Origin: Planococcus citreus
GTDB taxonomy: Bacteria; Bacillota; Bacilli; Bacillales_A; Planococcaceae
Direction: 5' to 3'
NCBI RefSeq assembly: GCF_003664125.1
Contig: NZ_RCCP01000001.1
Span: 620,001 to 684,000 of the forward strand
DNA: 64,000 nucleotides
Under the pieces are notes generated by a model, which saw only the letters and a list, made by a program, of their open reading frames with translations, did no database searches and was not told where the DNA came from. Of the stretch, positions 56,346-64,000 are shown piece after piece. Each line of letters begins with the position of its first letter. The first letter of the stretch is position 1. Position numbers and translations under genes: made by a program.

Positions 56346-57536
56346 TTAGTTCAAATCTTCGAATTCACGTGCGATGCGTTCCATCGCTTCTTGGATCAGC
56401 GGGCGCGGTGACGGGATGCAGATGCGCTGGAATCCTGCGCCTTCAGGGCCGAACATCGTACCGTCTTCCAAAATGACGTTCGCTTTATTGTAGATGCGGT
56501 CATGGATTTCCTTATCGTCAATCCCATATCCGCGGAAATCGAGCCACATGACGTAAGTGCCTTCTGGAATGCGCACTTTCACTTTCGGCATGCGCTCTTT
56601 GAGAAATTCCTGCATCCATTCGAGCGTCCCGTCAAGGTATTCATTCACTTGTTCGAGCCAGTCGTCGCCTTCCGTATAGGCTGCGATGAGTGCTGCGACT
56701 GTGAAAGGCGTCGGCAATTGCATGCCGAGTTCCGCTGTGAATTTCTCGCGCAAGCTTTCGTTTTCGATGATGACGTTCGTGCAGTGAAGCCCTGCCACGT
56801 TGAAGGTTTTATTGATGGCCGTGCACGTGATGATATGGTCGGTTTCATCCGCTGCCAGGACCATCGGCGTAAACGTCTCACCGCTGCGCACCAAGTCTCC
56901 GTGGATTTCATCGGCGATGATCGTCACATTATGGCGCTTGCAGATGTCCGCCAGCTTGTTCGATTCTTCCGGCGTGAAGACGCGTCCTGTCGGGTTGTGC
57001 GGATGGCAATGAATGAATAATTTTGTATCTTCATCTTTTGCGAGTTCCTCGAATTCTTCGAAGTTGATCGAGTAACGGCCTTCTTCATCCTGCACGAGTG
57101 CGTTGTTTTTCACGACGCGCCCGTTGCCCTCGACAGCGGAGGTGAACGGCGGATAGACCGGGCGCTGGATGATGACGCCGTCGCCCTCTTCGGTGAAGGC
57201 TTTCACGGCGATATTCAAGGCGTGCACCGTTCCTGGACTGAAGACGATCTGTTCTTTGTCGATTGCCCAGTCGTAACGTTTCTGGAAATACTGCTGGATC
57301 GCTTCGAAATACGTATCCGGCAAAATCGTATAACCGAAGATGCGATGGTCGACCGTTTTATGGAGGGCATCAACGATCGGCTGCGCAACCGGAAGATCCA
57401 TATCCGCCGTAAATAGCGGGATTGTGTCCTCATCGTAGCGATCGGTGATGCCGAATTGCTTGATCAGTTCCGCACCGTCCCATTTCAGTGAATAGGTATT
57501 GCGGCGTTCAATTGTTTCGTCAAAATTATAGTTCAT
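56346..57536 (-). CDS. patB: MalY/PatB-family PLP-dependent C-S lyase or aminotransferase
   Basis: A 396-residue fold-type I PLP enzyme of the MalY/PatB group. Conserved features are MDLPVAQPIVDAL, SPGTVHALN, CHPHNPTGRVF (Asn contact), IADEIHGDL (PLP Asp) and the Schiff-base Lys in TAINKTFNVAGLH. Members cleave cystathionine or act as aminotransferases; PatB is the Bacillus counterpart. ATG of MNYNFDE follows AAAGGGAG. The exact activity is not settled by sequence, so the symbol is provisional. Confidence 0.8.
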   Translation of the reverse strand: MNYNFDETIERRNTYSLKWDGAELIKQFGITDRYDEDTIPLFTADMDLPVAQPIVDALHKTVDHRIFGYTILPDTYFEAIQQYFQKRYDWAIDKEQIVFSPGTVHALNIAVKAFTEEGDGVIIQRPVYPPFTSAVEGNGRVVKNNALVQDEEGRYSINFEEFEELAKDEDTKLFIHCHPHNPTGRVFTPEESNKLADICKRHNVTIIADEIHGDLVRSGETFTPMVLAADETDHIITCTAINKTFNVAGLHCTNVIIENESLREKFTAELGMQLPTPFTVAALIAAYTEGDDWLEQVNEYLDGTLEWMQEFLKERMPKVKVRIPEGTYVMWLDFRGYGIDDKEIHDRIYNKANVILEDGTMFGPEGAGFQRICIPSPRPLIQEAMERIAREFEDLN

Positions 57537-57617
57537 GCAAAAACTCCCTTTCTCGAATGGATTCAACACATCTAGTGTACCGCTCCTATCCAGTGAGTTG
57601 GTGAATTTTGCTTATCG

Positions 57618-59582
57618 TTACTCTTCGAACTTCTTGAGCAAATTCCCACGCAGGACATCATCCGAGATTTGCAGTTCTTTCGAGCCTTCCTTGAACGGCT
57701 CTTCGCACGCCTCGACGCCCAGCTCTTCACCGGTCATTCGCCAGAAGCAACTGCCATTTTCGTAAATGCCGTCGGATGACGCGATAAAGCTCAGTTCACC
57801 CGTGATGAACGAGCCGTCACGGAATGTCGCCCGCCCGCCTTCTGCATCCCACATATTGCGCCCGATGAAATGATGCTGTGCCGGGTCCCCGCCGAGCACA
57901 TCGAGCAAGCTCGGTGCCAGATCGAGCTGGCTTGCCACTTGGCTGAAGGTTTTCGGTTCCGTACCTGGAATGTGGAGAATAAGCGGCACGTTTTTATTCG
58001 TCTCGAAATAAGTGAGCGGGTCTTCCGCATCAGTGAACTCCACGAACTTTTTCGTATTCGACGTCATGCCCGTGCTATGGTCGCCGTAAATGACCAGCAC
58101 CGTATCATCGAGCATCCCTTTTTGTTCGAGCCCATCGACAAATTTGCCGATTGCCTGGTCGACATAATGAATCGACTGCAAATAATTCTTGAAGTGGCGG
58201 TCATGATAGCCGTTATAGCCTTCCGTGTTGAGCAGTTGCAAGTGTTCCGGCATCTCGAACGGGTGATGGCTCGTCAAAGTAACGATTTGCGAATGGAAGG
58301 GTTCTTCAAATCCAGCCATCTCCTCGAGTGATTGGTCGAGCAGCGCTTCGTCATTGATCGCCCAGCCGATCACTTCCGCTTCCTCGAAGTCATCGTCCGA
58401 ATAGAACGTGTCGATGCCGAGCTGTGGATAGATGATATAGCGGTTCCAGAAACTTGCTTTATACGGATGGAACACATTGGTCCCATAGCCTTGCTCCTTT
58501 AAAATGCCCGGAAGTGCGTCGAATGTATTTTCAGCATGGAGCATATAAGCGGAACCTTCAGCTGTCGGATACAAGGATGTATTCAACAGGAACTCGGCAT
58601 CCGAAGTCCGGCCAAGCGCCGTCTGTTCGTAGAAGTTCGGGAAATAGAGATTTTCCCTTGCCAAACGGTTCAAGTTCGGCGTGATTTCCTGCCCGTTCAC
58701 TTCACGGTTCAGGACGAAATTCTGCAGCGCTTCCACTTGGAGGACGATGAGGTTCTTTCCTTCTGCCACACCGGAATACGGGCCAGGCAAGCGCTCGGCA
58801 TTGCGCCCGTCAAACCAATCCTGGCTCGCTGAGATTTCATCTTCACTATAGACTTTGCGGTTGATGAAATTATCATCGATATAGCGCGTGATATTGGCGC
58901 TGTGGAATCCGAGCAAACCGGTGAAATTATACACCCGCATATTCGAAATCAATTTATTGAACTGCCATGCGCCGCCGCCTTCCATCGATTTAGCGAATGG
59001 AACCGCCGTCAACTGCCAGCCGAGCACGAGCACCAACAGCGCCGTCCCGACTTTCGCCCAACGAGAAGGCATGCGGACATCCGCCTTTTTCCGGCTGATA
59101 AACAGCCAGAGAATCGCCATCAATAACACATCCGCCAAAAGCAATGCATCGCTCAAGCGGAATAAAGCGAAAATACTTTCGCCGACATCGCCCACTTGGC
59201 GCATCTGCATCAACACCGTCACGGAAATGATGTCTTCGAAATAACGGAAATACAATGTATCCGCCAAAATGATGAAACTCAGCACCAGATTGGTGATTGC
59301 CATCCAAAATAGTCGCTTTCGGCCGTGCAGAAGCAATAGCCAGAATGTACTGAGCAGGATCGTCCCGATGCTGATCAATAGCACCCCTTCAAAAATCCGT
59401 TCATTGTCCCCTCCGAACAGCCAAGAAACGAATTCCTCGGCATACGCAAATGGGCCGAGCGTTGTAAACAGCGTGCCGCTGACATTCGAAAAATAATACA
59501 CCTTTCCTAACAGCAATAAAACAAATAATACATAATCCCATTGGCCGAGCAGAAATTTCCCAGCCGCTTTCACTTTTTCCAA
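57618..59582 (-). CDS. Lipoteichoic acid synthase-family phosphoglycerol transferase
   Basis: A 654-residue LtaS-like enzyme with about five N-terminal membrane helices (to about 205) and an external sulfatase-fold domain. Metal and catalytic residues are in place: Glu in QVEALQNF, the nucleophile Thr in LGRTSDAEF, and Asp-His in IYGDHSTG. Such enzymes transfer phosphoglycerol from phosphatidylglycerol to lipoteichoic acid or other envelope targets. The start is TTG after AAAGGGCG. Paralogues with different roles are common, so the ltaS symbol is not given. Confidence 0.88.
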   Translation of the reverse strand: MEKVKAAGKFLLGQWDYVLFVLLLLGKVYYFSNVSGTLFTTLGPFAYAEEFVSWLFGGDNERIFEGVLLISIGTILLSTFWLLLLHGRKRLFWMAITNLVLSFIILADTLYFRYFEDIISVTVLMQMRQVGDVGESIFALFRLSDALLLADVLLMAILWLFISRKKADVRMPSRWAKVGTALLVLVLGWQLTAVPFAKSMEGGGAWQFNKLISNMRVYNFTGLLGFHSANITRYIDDNFINRKVYSEDEISASQDWFDGRNAERLPGPYSGVAEGKNLIVLQVEALQNFVLNREVNGQEITPNLNRLARENLYFPNFYEQTALGRTSDAEFLLNTSLYPTAEGSAYMLHAENTFDALPGILKEQGYGTNVFHPYKASFWNRYIIYPQLGIDTFYSDDDFEEAEVIGWAINDEALLDQSLEEMAGFEEPFHSQIVTLTSHHPFEMPEHLQLLNTEGYNGYHDRHFKNYLQSIHYVDQAIGKFVDGLEQKGMLDDTVLVIYGDHSTGMTSNTKKFVEFTDAEDPLTYFETNKNVPLILHIPGTEPKTFSQVASQLDLAPSLLDVLGGDPAQHHFIGRNMWDAEGGRATFRDGSFITGELSFIASSDGIYENGSCFWRMTGEELGVEACEEPFKEGSKELQISDDVLRGNLLKKFEE

Positions 59583-59763
59583 TCACAAAACGCCCTTTTC
59601 TCTTTTTCTCATAATTTTACCATATAAAAAAATAGTATTTCCATTTTTTGATTAATTATTGATTTTTTCGACTCACTCTTTCTTTCACATGAAAATCACG
59701 CATATCAATTTAATGGAACGGGTAAAGATTCCTATACTTCATTCTAAAAAAAGGAGGGATTGC

Positions 59764-60165
59764 ATGAAACATCTCATTGCACTGGCTATTAAATTCGTCA
59801 TCATCACCGTCGTCCTGTTGATCGTTTTGACGTGGGCATTTGATGTCAGCTTCATGAATACCTTGATGATCAGCCTTGCGCTCACGGCCTTGTCCTATGC
59901 GGTCGGCGATATGCTCATTTTCTTGAATGCCGGCAAGCCGAACAACCAGTCAACCCGCAACACCATCGCGACATTCACGGATTTCATCATGGCATTGGGC
60001 GTCATCTTGCTGGTCGGATGGCTCTTGACGGGCGAATTCGCCGCACTGGTCGTCCCTGCACTCGTCAGCGCATTGGTGCTGTCGGCTGGCGAATGGTTCT
60101 TCCACCAATACGTCGACCACAGCGTTGTCCCTTGGTATAACGAATACAAATCGGTAAAGGGCTGA
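59764..60165 (+). CDS. YndM-family (DUF2512) membrane protein
   Basis: A 133-residue membrane protein with four helices, matching YndM (DUF2512) in length and layout: 'KFVIITVVLLIVLTWAFDVSFM' at the start and 'AGEWFFHQYV' near the end. Function unknown. AAGGAGG lies six bases before the ATG; the upstream frame has no ribosome site. Confidence 0.8.
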   Translation: MKHLIALAIKFVIITVVLLIVLTWAFDVSFMNTLMISLALTALSYAVGDMLIFLNAGKPNNQSTRNTIATFTDFIMALGVILLVGWLLTGEFAALVVPALVSALVLSAGEWFFHQYVDHSVVPWYNEYKSVKG

Positions 60166-60168
60166 ACG

Positions 60169-60206
60169 TAAAAATGCTATCCCAGTTCCGTGGGATAGCA
60201 TTTTTA
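60169..60206 (+). terminator. Terminator of the yndM-like gene
   Basis: AAAAATGCTATCCCA/TGGGATAGCATTTTT perfect 15-bp stem. Confidence 0.9.
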
Positions 60207-60256
60207 TGTCCAGCAGTCCGTACATCCTGCCAACTCTTTATATTTTTCGAGCGAAA

Positions 60257-61390
60257 TCATGCGTTCACGTGATAGCTGGATTTTTTTTCGATACTTGTTT
60301 TCATCGATGCAACCGTCACTTGGTTGCGCCCTGATTTTTTCGATTGGTAAAGCGCACGGTCAGCCTGCTCGATCAATTCGTCAAGCGGCTGTTCCGTTTC
60401 GGAAATCGCAGCTCCGAGTGATACGGTCAAGCGCCCGCCCGGCTGCTGCTCAGCACCGTAGAACGCATGGTCTTCAATCCGTTCTCTTAAGGCATTGGCC
60501 AATTCGAACGCTTGCCGTTCAGTAGACACTCCGGTAAAGCACAGGATGAATTCTTCCCCGCCGTAGCGGGCGATGACATCTCCTGGACGCGTCGATTCTT
60601 CCATCAATCGGCCGATCGACCGGAGCACGCCGTCCCCTGCCGGATGGCCATGTGTATCGTTATAATTCTTGAAATGATCGACATCCATCATGACAATTGC
60701 CATCGGAACGCCCCGGTATTTCAACTGGCGCACCTTTTCATGGAAAAACCGAAGATTCGGCAAGCCCGTCAGCACGTCATGAGTCGAATCGTGTTCAAGC
60801 GCTTTCCAGCGGATGATGTTGCGATGCGTATCGTTGAGGATCCAGCCCAGCGCCAATACCCCAATGGTCGCCATCATGGCCATTATCATTGCCATTCCTG
60901 CAGTCGCAGGCGTTGACAACACCATCCACACCGATTTGATCACTTCAAATACCGCAAAGCCGAGCATCATGCGTTTGATGCTGGCCATCGCATAAGGCGG
61001 ACGGTAGTTTTTCCGGTCATGGAACAAGCTGCCGATCAGCACTGGCAAAAAGATCGCCTGCATGATGCCGAGCCATACCGTCGGCCCTTCCATCATCATC
61101 CGGTAGATGAACGGGATGATCATGGCAATGACACCGGGCAGCCAGCCGCCGATAAAGGCGATGAAATAAAGCGGCGCTTCGCGGAGGTCGATGCGCATCC
61201 CTTCGTGAAGCAGCGGATTGTACATGATCGCGAACGCCAAAAATCCTGTCAGCAAGCCGTTCAACAGTGGCGCTTTCCTCGATTCCGCCAGTTTTGGCAC
61301 GAGATATTCCCGGGCTTTCAAGCCGAGATACATCATCGCAATGATCAATGCCATATTTTCAAGGAAATAAAAAAAGTACGCCTCCATCAA
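60257..61390 (-). CDS. Membrane diguanylate cyclase
   Basis: A 377-residue protein with an N-terminal 5TM-type (5TMR-LYT-like) sensor domain: six or so helices up to about 185, with NPLLHEGMRIDLREAPLYFIAFIGG typical of that module. A GGDEF domain follows, with DVLTGLPNLRFF, DVDHFKNYNDTHGHPAGD and an intact RYGGEEF site. It should make c-di-GMP. It joins the GGDEF-EAL protein and the degenerate GGDEF protein as the third c-di-GMP-related gene of the window. Confidence 0.92.
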   Translation of the reverse strand: MMEAYFFYFLENMALIIAMMYLGLKAREYLVPKLAESRKAPLLNGLLTGFLAFAIMYNPLLHEGMRIDLREAPLYFIAFIGGWLPGVIAMIIPFIYRMMMEGPTVWLGIMQAIFLPVLIGSLFHDRKNYRPPYAMASIKRMMLGFAVFEVIKSVWMVLSTPATAGMAMIMAMMATIGVLALGWILNDTHRNIIRWKALEHDSTHDVLTGLPNLRFFHEKVRQLKYRGVPMAIVMMDVDHFKNYNDTHGHPAGDGVLRSIGRLMEESTRPGDVIARYGGEEFILCFTGVSTERQAFELANALRERIEDHAFYGAEQQPGGRLTVSLGAAISETEQPLDELIEQADRALYQSKKSGRNQVTVASMKTSIEKKSSYHVNA

Positions 61391-61542
61391 TACACCCCAC
61401 TCTTATCAGTCTCTTAAGTTTAGCAGGAAATGCCTTTTGGTACATATATTTTGGAAATAACATATAGAAAGATAGGAACTTACACTCATTTAATTCCACA
61501 AAAATACCGCAATCGCTCATTTTAAGCGTTGCGGCACATTCC

Positions 61543-61773
61543 TTAGATGTCCAATAATAGTTTCGATAGGCGGTGCGATTGCTCGTCCAGCTCCTCGTGT
61601 TTTCTCACGAGATCGCCGAGTTTCCCTTTCATCGCGTCGACGTCTTTATCGTCTTCGAATTGTTCGGTGATCGCCACCTGTTCCTGTAAAACTTGGATTG
61701 TCTGCTTTAAGTTTTCGCGGTATTCCGTGCTCACCGCAAATTTCTCTTCCTTGTCTTTTAGCTTATCTTTCAT
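61543..61773 (-). CDS. Small coiled-coil protein (SE1561-like)
   Basis: A 76-residue, highly charged helical protein starting MKDKLKDKEEKFAVS, seven bases after AGGAGG. It resembles the short 'SE1561 family' proteins of Bacillales, function unknown. It may be co-transcribed with the VanZ gene only by read-through, since a hairpin lies between. Confidence 0.6.
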   Translation of the reverse strand: MKDKLKDKEEKFAVSTEYRENLKQTIQVLQEQVAITEQFEDDKDVDAMKGKLGDLVRKHEELDEQSHRLSKLLLDI

Positions 61774-61842
61774 CGATGCCCACCTCCTGCTTGTTCTATT
61801 CCCGTTGTGAGCCTTCAAAAACACCGGTTTTACACAAAACAA

Positions 61843-61878
61843 AAAAGGCCGCTCACCAACTGGTTTCGGCCTTTTTCT
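61843..61878 (-). terminator. Terminator of the vanZ-like gene
   Basis: AAAAAGGCCG/CGGCCTTTTT stem on the minus strand; it overlaps the last codons and stop of the gene. Confidence 0.8.
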
Positions 61879-62314
61879 CGTGTTGCCATTTGAACTTAGC
61901 GAAAAGCCAGTACAATACTAAACCTGTCGCCGCCCCTGCGCTGTCGATTAAGACGTCGCGAACTTCGCCGCTGCGCCCCGGGATGAATAATTGATGGAAT
62001 TCATCGGACGCTGCGTAAAGCGCGCTCAAGGCGAATGCCACAAAAACCGCGCGCTGCACGGCCATCCCGCTTTTTCCGAGCGCCCTTACGAACAGCAGCC
62101 CGAGCACGAGATACGCGAAGAAATGGGCGCTTTTCCTGAACAGTGTATGAAGTGTATCGAACTCCACCGGGACGAACGATGCGATAGCTTCAAACACTTG
62201 CCGGACGATTTCCGAACTGATGCCGCCCGAAACCCCGGCTGGCTGATGCGATAATCCAAATATAAAAATCATCCATAAGACCGGCCATAACCAGGCCAGC
62301 GATTGCTTTTTCAT
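61853..62314 (-). CDS. VanZ-family membrane protein
   Basis: A 153-residue VanZ-like protein with four or five helices and the family motifs RKSAHFFAYLVLG and DEFHQLFIPGRSGEVRDVLIDSAGAATG. The broader family includes a teicoplanin-resistance protein, but most chromosomal members have no known role, so resistance should not be assumed. Confidence 0.85.
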   Translation of the reverse strand: MKKQSLAWLWPVLWMIFIFGLSHQPAGVSGGISSEIVRQVFEAIASFVPVEFDTLHTLFRKSAHFFAYLVLGLLFVRALGKSGMAVQRAVFVAFALSALYAASDEFHQLFIPGRSGEVRDVLIDSAGAATGLVLYWLFAKFKWQHEKKAETSW

Positions 62315-62365
62315 CCTGCCAAATCCTTTTCTTTCTTGTCGTTCTTCTATTATAACCTAGTGCGC

Positions 62366-64000
62366 TCAATCAACAAGTGCTTCAAGTGAACGGGTCATTT
62401 CCGCATCGATCAGGCCTTCCGAATCGACGATCAAAAATGATTCATACCGCTCCAGCTGCTCTTTCAGCTCTTTCGTCAAGCCGCTATCGCCAATCAAATA
62501 CAAAGAAGCGTTGCGCCTGGCGGCAGCATTCGCCCCAGCCAAGGCATCCGTGAAATTCGATGCAGGCGCCAAAACCGCGACGCGGCGCTCGGCGTCTTCC
62601 TCTTTCGTGCGCGCTTCGATCGACAAGCGGTCAGCGGCCAAAACGATATCGCTGCGCCCCCTCATTGCTTCGGTCGTCTCGCGCGGCATACGGTTGCCTT
62701 GTGACAACAAAATCGGGTATTGGTTTTGCGCCGCAAAGACAGACGCGAGTGAAACATCCTTGAATGTCGCGCCGTCCGCCACGACCGCCCCTTCCGAATC
62801 GATGCGCTCGGAAACTAACGCCGCCGTCTCATAGCGGTTGGCACCGCCGATGCGTTCTGCCTCAACCCCCATAAAAGCCAATTCCTCCAGCTGCGTATCG
62901 GAAATGACCGGTTCGCTGCCGAGGATGATGGCGTTCGTGGCCCCGAGACGTTCGATTTCCGCTTTGGCCGACGCATTCAACTCATCATTTTCCGTGAACA
63001 ATAATGGCCCGCCTTCCTGATAGGCGAGTGGCGCACCGGCTAATGCATCCGCAAAGCCTTCACCTGTCGCCAATACGACTGTCTCTGCCGAATCCCATAC
63101 CGCCTCCGATAACAAAGCCGCCGTCTCGTAGCTGTCATCGCCGCTGATTTTCTTCACTGCAGCCGCTTTCGGTTCCGGTTCTCCGCTATACGCCGCAATG
63201 CCGCTGCCGCCGTATACGTACACCGTGTCGTTAATGGAAGCGAGCAGTTCACTGCCTTGCGGGACACTCTCCTTGGCCACTTGATTGCCTTTAGCATCGT
63301 AGAATTTCAACTTCCCGTCGCCCAGCACCGCTGCCCCGCCGGACGGAGACAACGCCGCCGCTTCGATGGAATGCTCCAGCACTTTATTGAAACCGCCATT
63401 TGGTGCCATCACTTGCAAGGCGCCGAGATGATACGGATTGCCGAACGCGCTTGTGCCTTGTTCCTGAAGCAACAGCAAGCGGTAATTGCTTTGCTGTTGA
63501 TGGCTCAGTGCGGATTCCGTCACCACCGGGCGGTAGCGGCTCTCAAGCGCACGGAACGAAGCTGAGCGGATCGGCTTGCGCAAGCGCTCGTTTCCTTCGG
63601 CGTTCAAAAATGCCCACTCGCCCGAATTCACGAATTCAACGATTGCACCGTCTGCGTCGGTCCCGGCCAGCCGCACCTCTTCTGCAGCAGGCAAGGCTTT
63701 TTCATATATGACTCGTTCTTTGCTAAGCGACCGCGCAATCAAGGTCGGCACCATCAGCTCTTCGTTTGGTGCTTTAATATAGTAGATGATGCCATCTTTC
63801 ACTGCATAAGGCTCCAGCACATGAGGCGATTGCCACTCCTTGCCTCCTGAAAGCGTACGTCCGTGAAGCACCGAGCCATCGAAATACATCAAATGGCCGC
63901 TTGAAATGGCCGCTTGCCGCAAATCACCGCCCGCCACGTCTGCGACCGGCTTGCCGTCAAGTTTATATACGAGCAAGCGTGCGCCGAGATTGCCGGTGAT
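62366..64000 (-). CDS. Cell-wall-binding repeat 2 protein (N-terminus beyond window)
   Basis: The reading frame stays open through the last base (545 codons shown), so the N-terminus lies outside. The first 290 residues form a beta-rich region, possibly a propeller (short 'GxLxYFDG', 'DGKLKFYDAKGNQV' strands). Three cell-wall-binding repeat 2 units follow, with KISGDDSYETAALLS, RIGGANRYETAALVS and a third less regular unit, each with GxxFxDxLA. It should attach to the wall as the secreted subtilase does. Function of the propeller-like part is unknown. Confidence 0.8.
   Translation of the reverse strand: MTGNLGARLLVYKLDGKPVADVAGGDLRQAAISSGHLMYFDGSVLHGRTLSGGKEWQSPHVLEPYAVKDGIIYYIKAPNEELMVPTLIARSLSKERVIYEKALPAAEEVRLAGTDADGAIVEFVNSGEWAFLNAEGNERLRKPIRSASFRALESRYRPVVTESALSHQQQSNYRLLLLQEQGTSAFGNPYHLGALQVMAPNGGFNKVLEHSIEAAALSPSGGAAVLGDGKLKFYDAKGNQVAKESVPQGSELLASINDTVYVYGGSGIAAYSGEPEPKAAAVKKISGDDSYETAALLSEAVWDSAETVVLATGEGFADALAGAPLAYQEGGPLLFTENDELNASAKAEIERLGATNAIILGSEPVISDTQLEELAFMGVEAERIGGANRYETAALVSERIDSEGAVVADGATFKDVSLASVFAAQNQYPILLSQGNRMPRETTEAMRGRSDIVLAADRLSIEARTKEEDAERRVAVLAPASNFTDALAGANAAARRNASLYLIGDSGLTKELKEQLERYESFLIVDSEGLIDAEMTRSLEALVD

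Overview
The window looks like chromosomal DNA from a Gram-positive Bacillales bacterium, most likely Planococcus or a close Planococcaceae relative. The evidence is strong AGGAGG-type ribosome binding sites, a glpP-glpF-glpK-glpD locus controlled by antitermination, a class D sortase with an acidic LPXTA substrate, proteins with cell-wall-binding repeat 2, small Bacillales families (YndM, GDYXXLXY, YuiD, an SE1561-like protein), mid-range GC, and GC-rich intergenic repeats of a type common in Bacillaceae/Planococcaceae. The genus is inferred. I saw no rRNA, tRNA, CRISPR array, prophage or intact insertion sequence.

Layout. 0-2 kb: end of a putative c-di-GMP-linked exopolysaccharide operon (degenerate GGDEF protein, GT2 synthase, lipoprotein cut by the window edge). 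2-8 kb: a GNAT enzyme, galU, and an operon of a TyrR-like regulator, a class III aminotransferase and a YjiH transporter. 8-15.5 kb: surface biology (acidic LPKTA protein with its sortase D, membrane-anchored trypsin-like protease, YuiD, secreted subtilase with three wall-binding repeats). 15.7-20.8 kb: glycerol catabolism with a near-consensus promoter, an embedded cre and two leader terminators. 20.8-25 kb: small metabolic and membrane genes. 25-33.3 kb: a seven-gene, one-direction surface-polysaccharide operon (MurJ/Wzx-like flippase, polymerase-like protein, divergent nucleotide-sugar dehydrogenase, priming sugar transferase, two paralogous GT4 enzymes around an HprK-like P-loop protein). 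34.5-44.5 kb: four FemAB-like transferases, two paralogous ATP-grasp ligases and a beta-helix protein. 44.6-64 kb: amidase, SDR/TetR pair, two c-di-GMP enzymes, a possible HEPN protein, an Lrp-type regulator, hydrolases, an LtaS-like enzyme, VanZ and a second wall-binding-repeat protein cut by the window end.

Two observations stand out. First, four transcription units (the polysaccharide operon, the three-gene FemAB operon, the lone FemAB gene and the beta-helix gene) share one promoter layout: TTTAACC-N4-TTTAACC-N9-TA(G/T)NNT. This suggests a single activator runs a polysaccharide plus aminoacyl-transferase system. Second, five copies of an element with an exactly 91-nt core occur at 34, 46.7 and 48.6-49 kb. 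The cores differ in sequence, but the differences compensate at six base pairs of one predicted fold and the G-U pairs all favour one strand. A sixth copy in the opposite orientation has lost the core. I do not recognise this RNA-like repeat.
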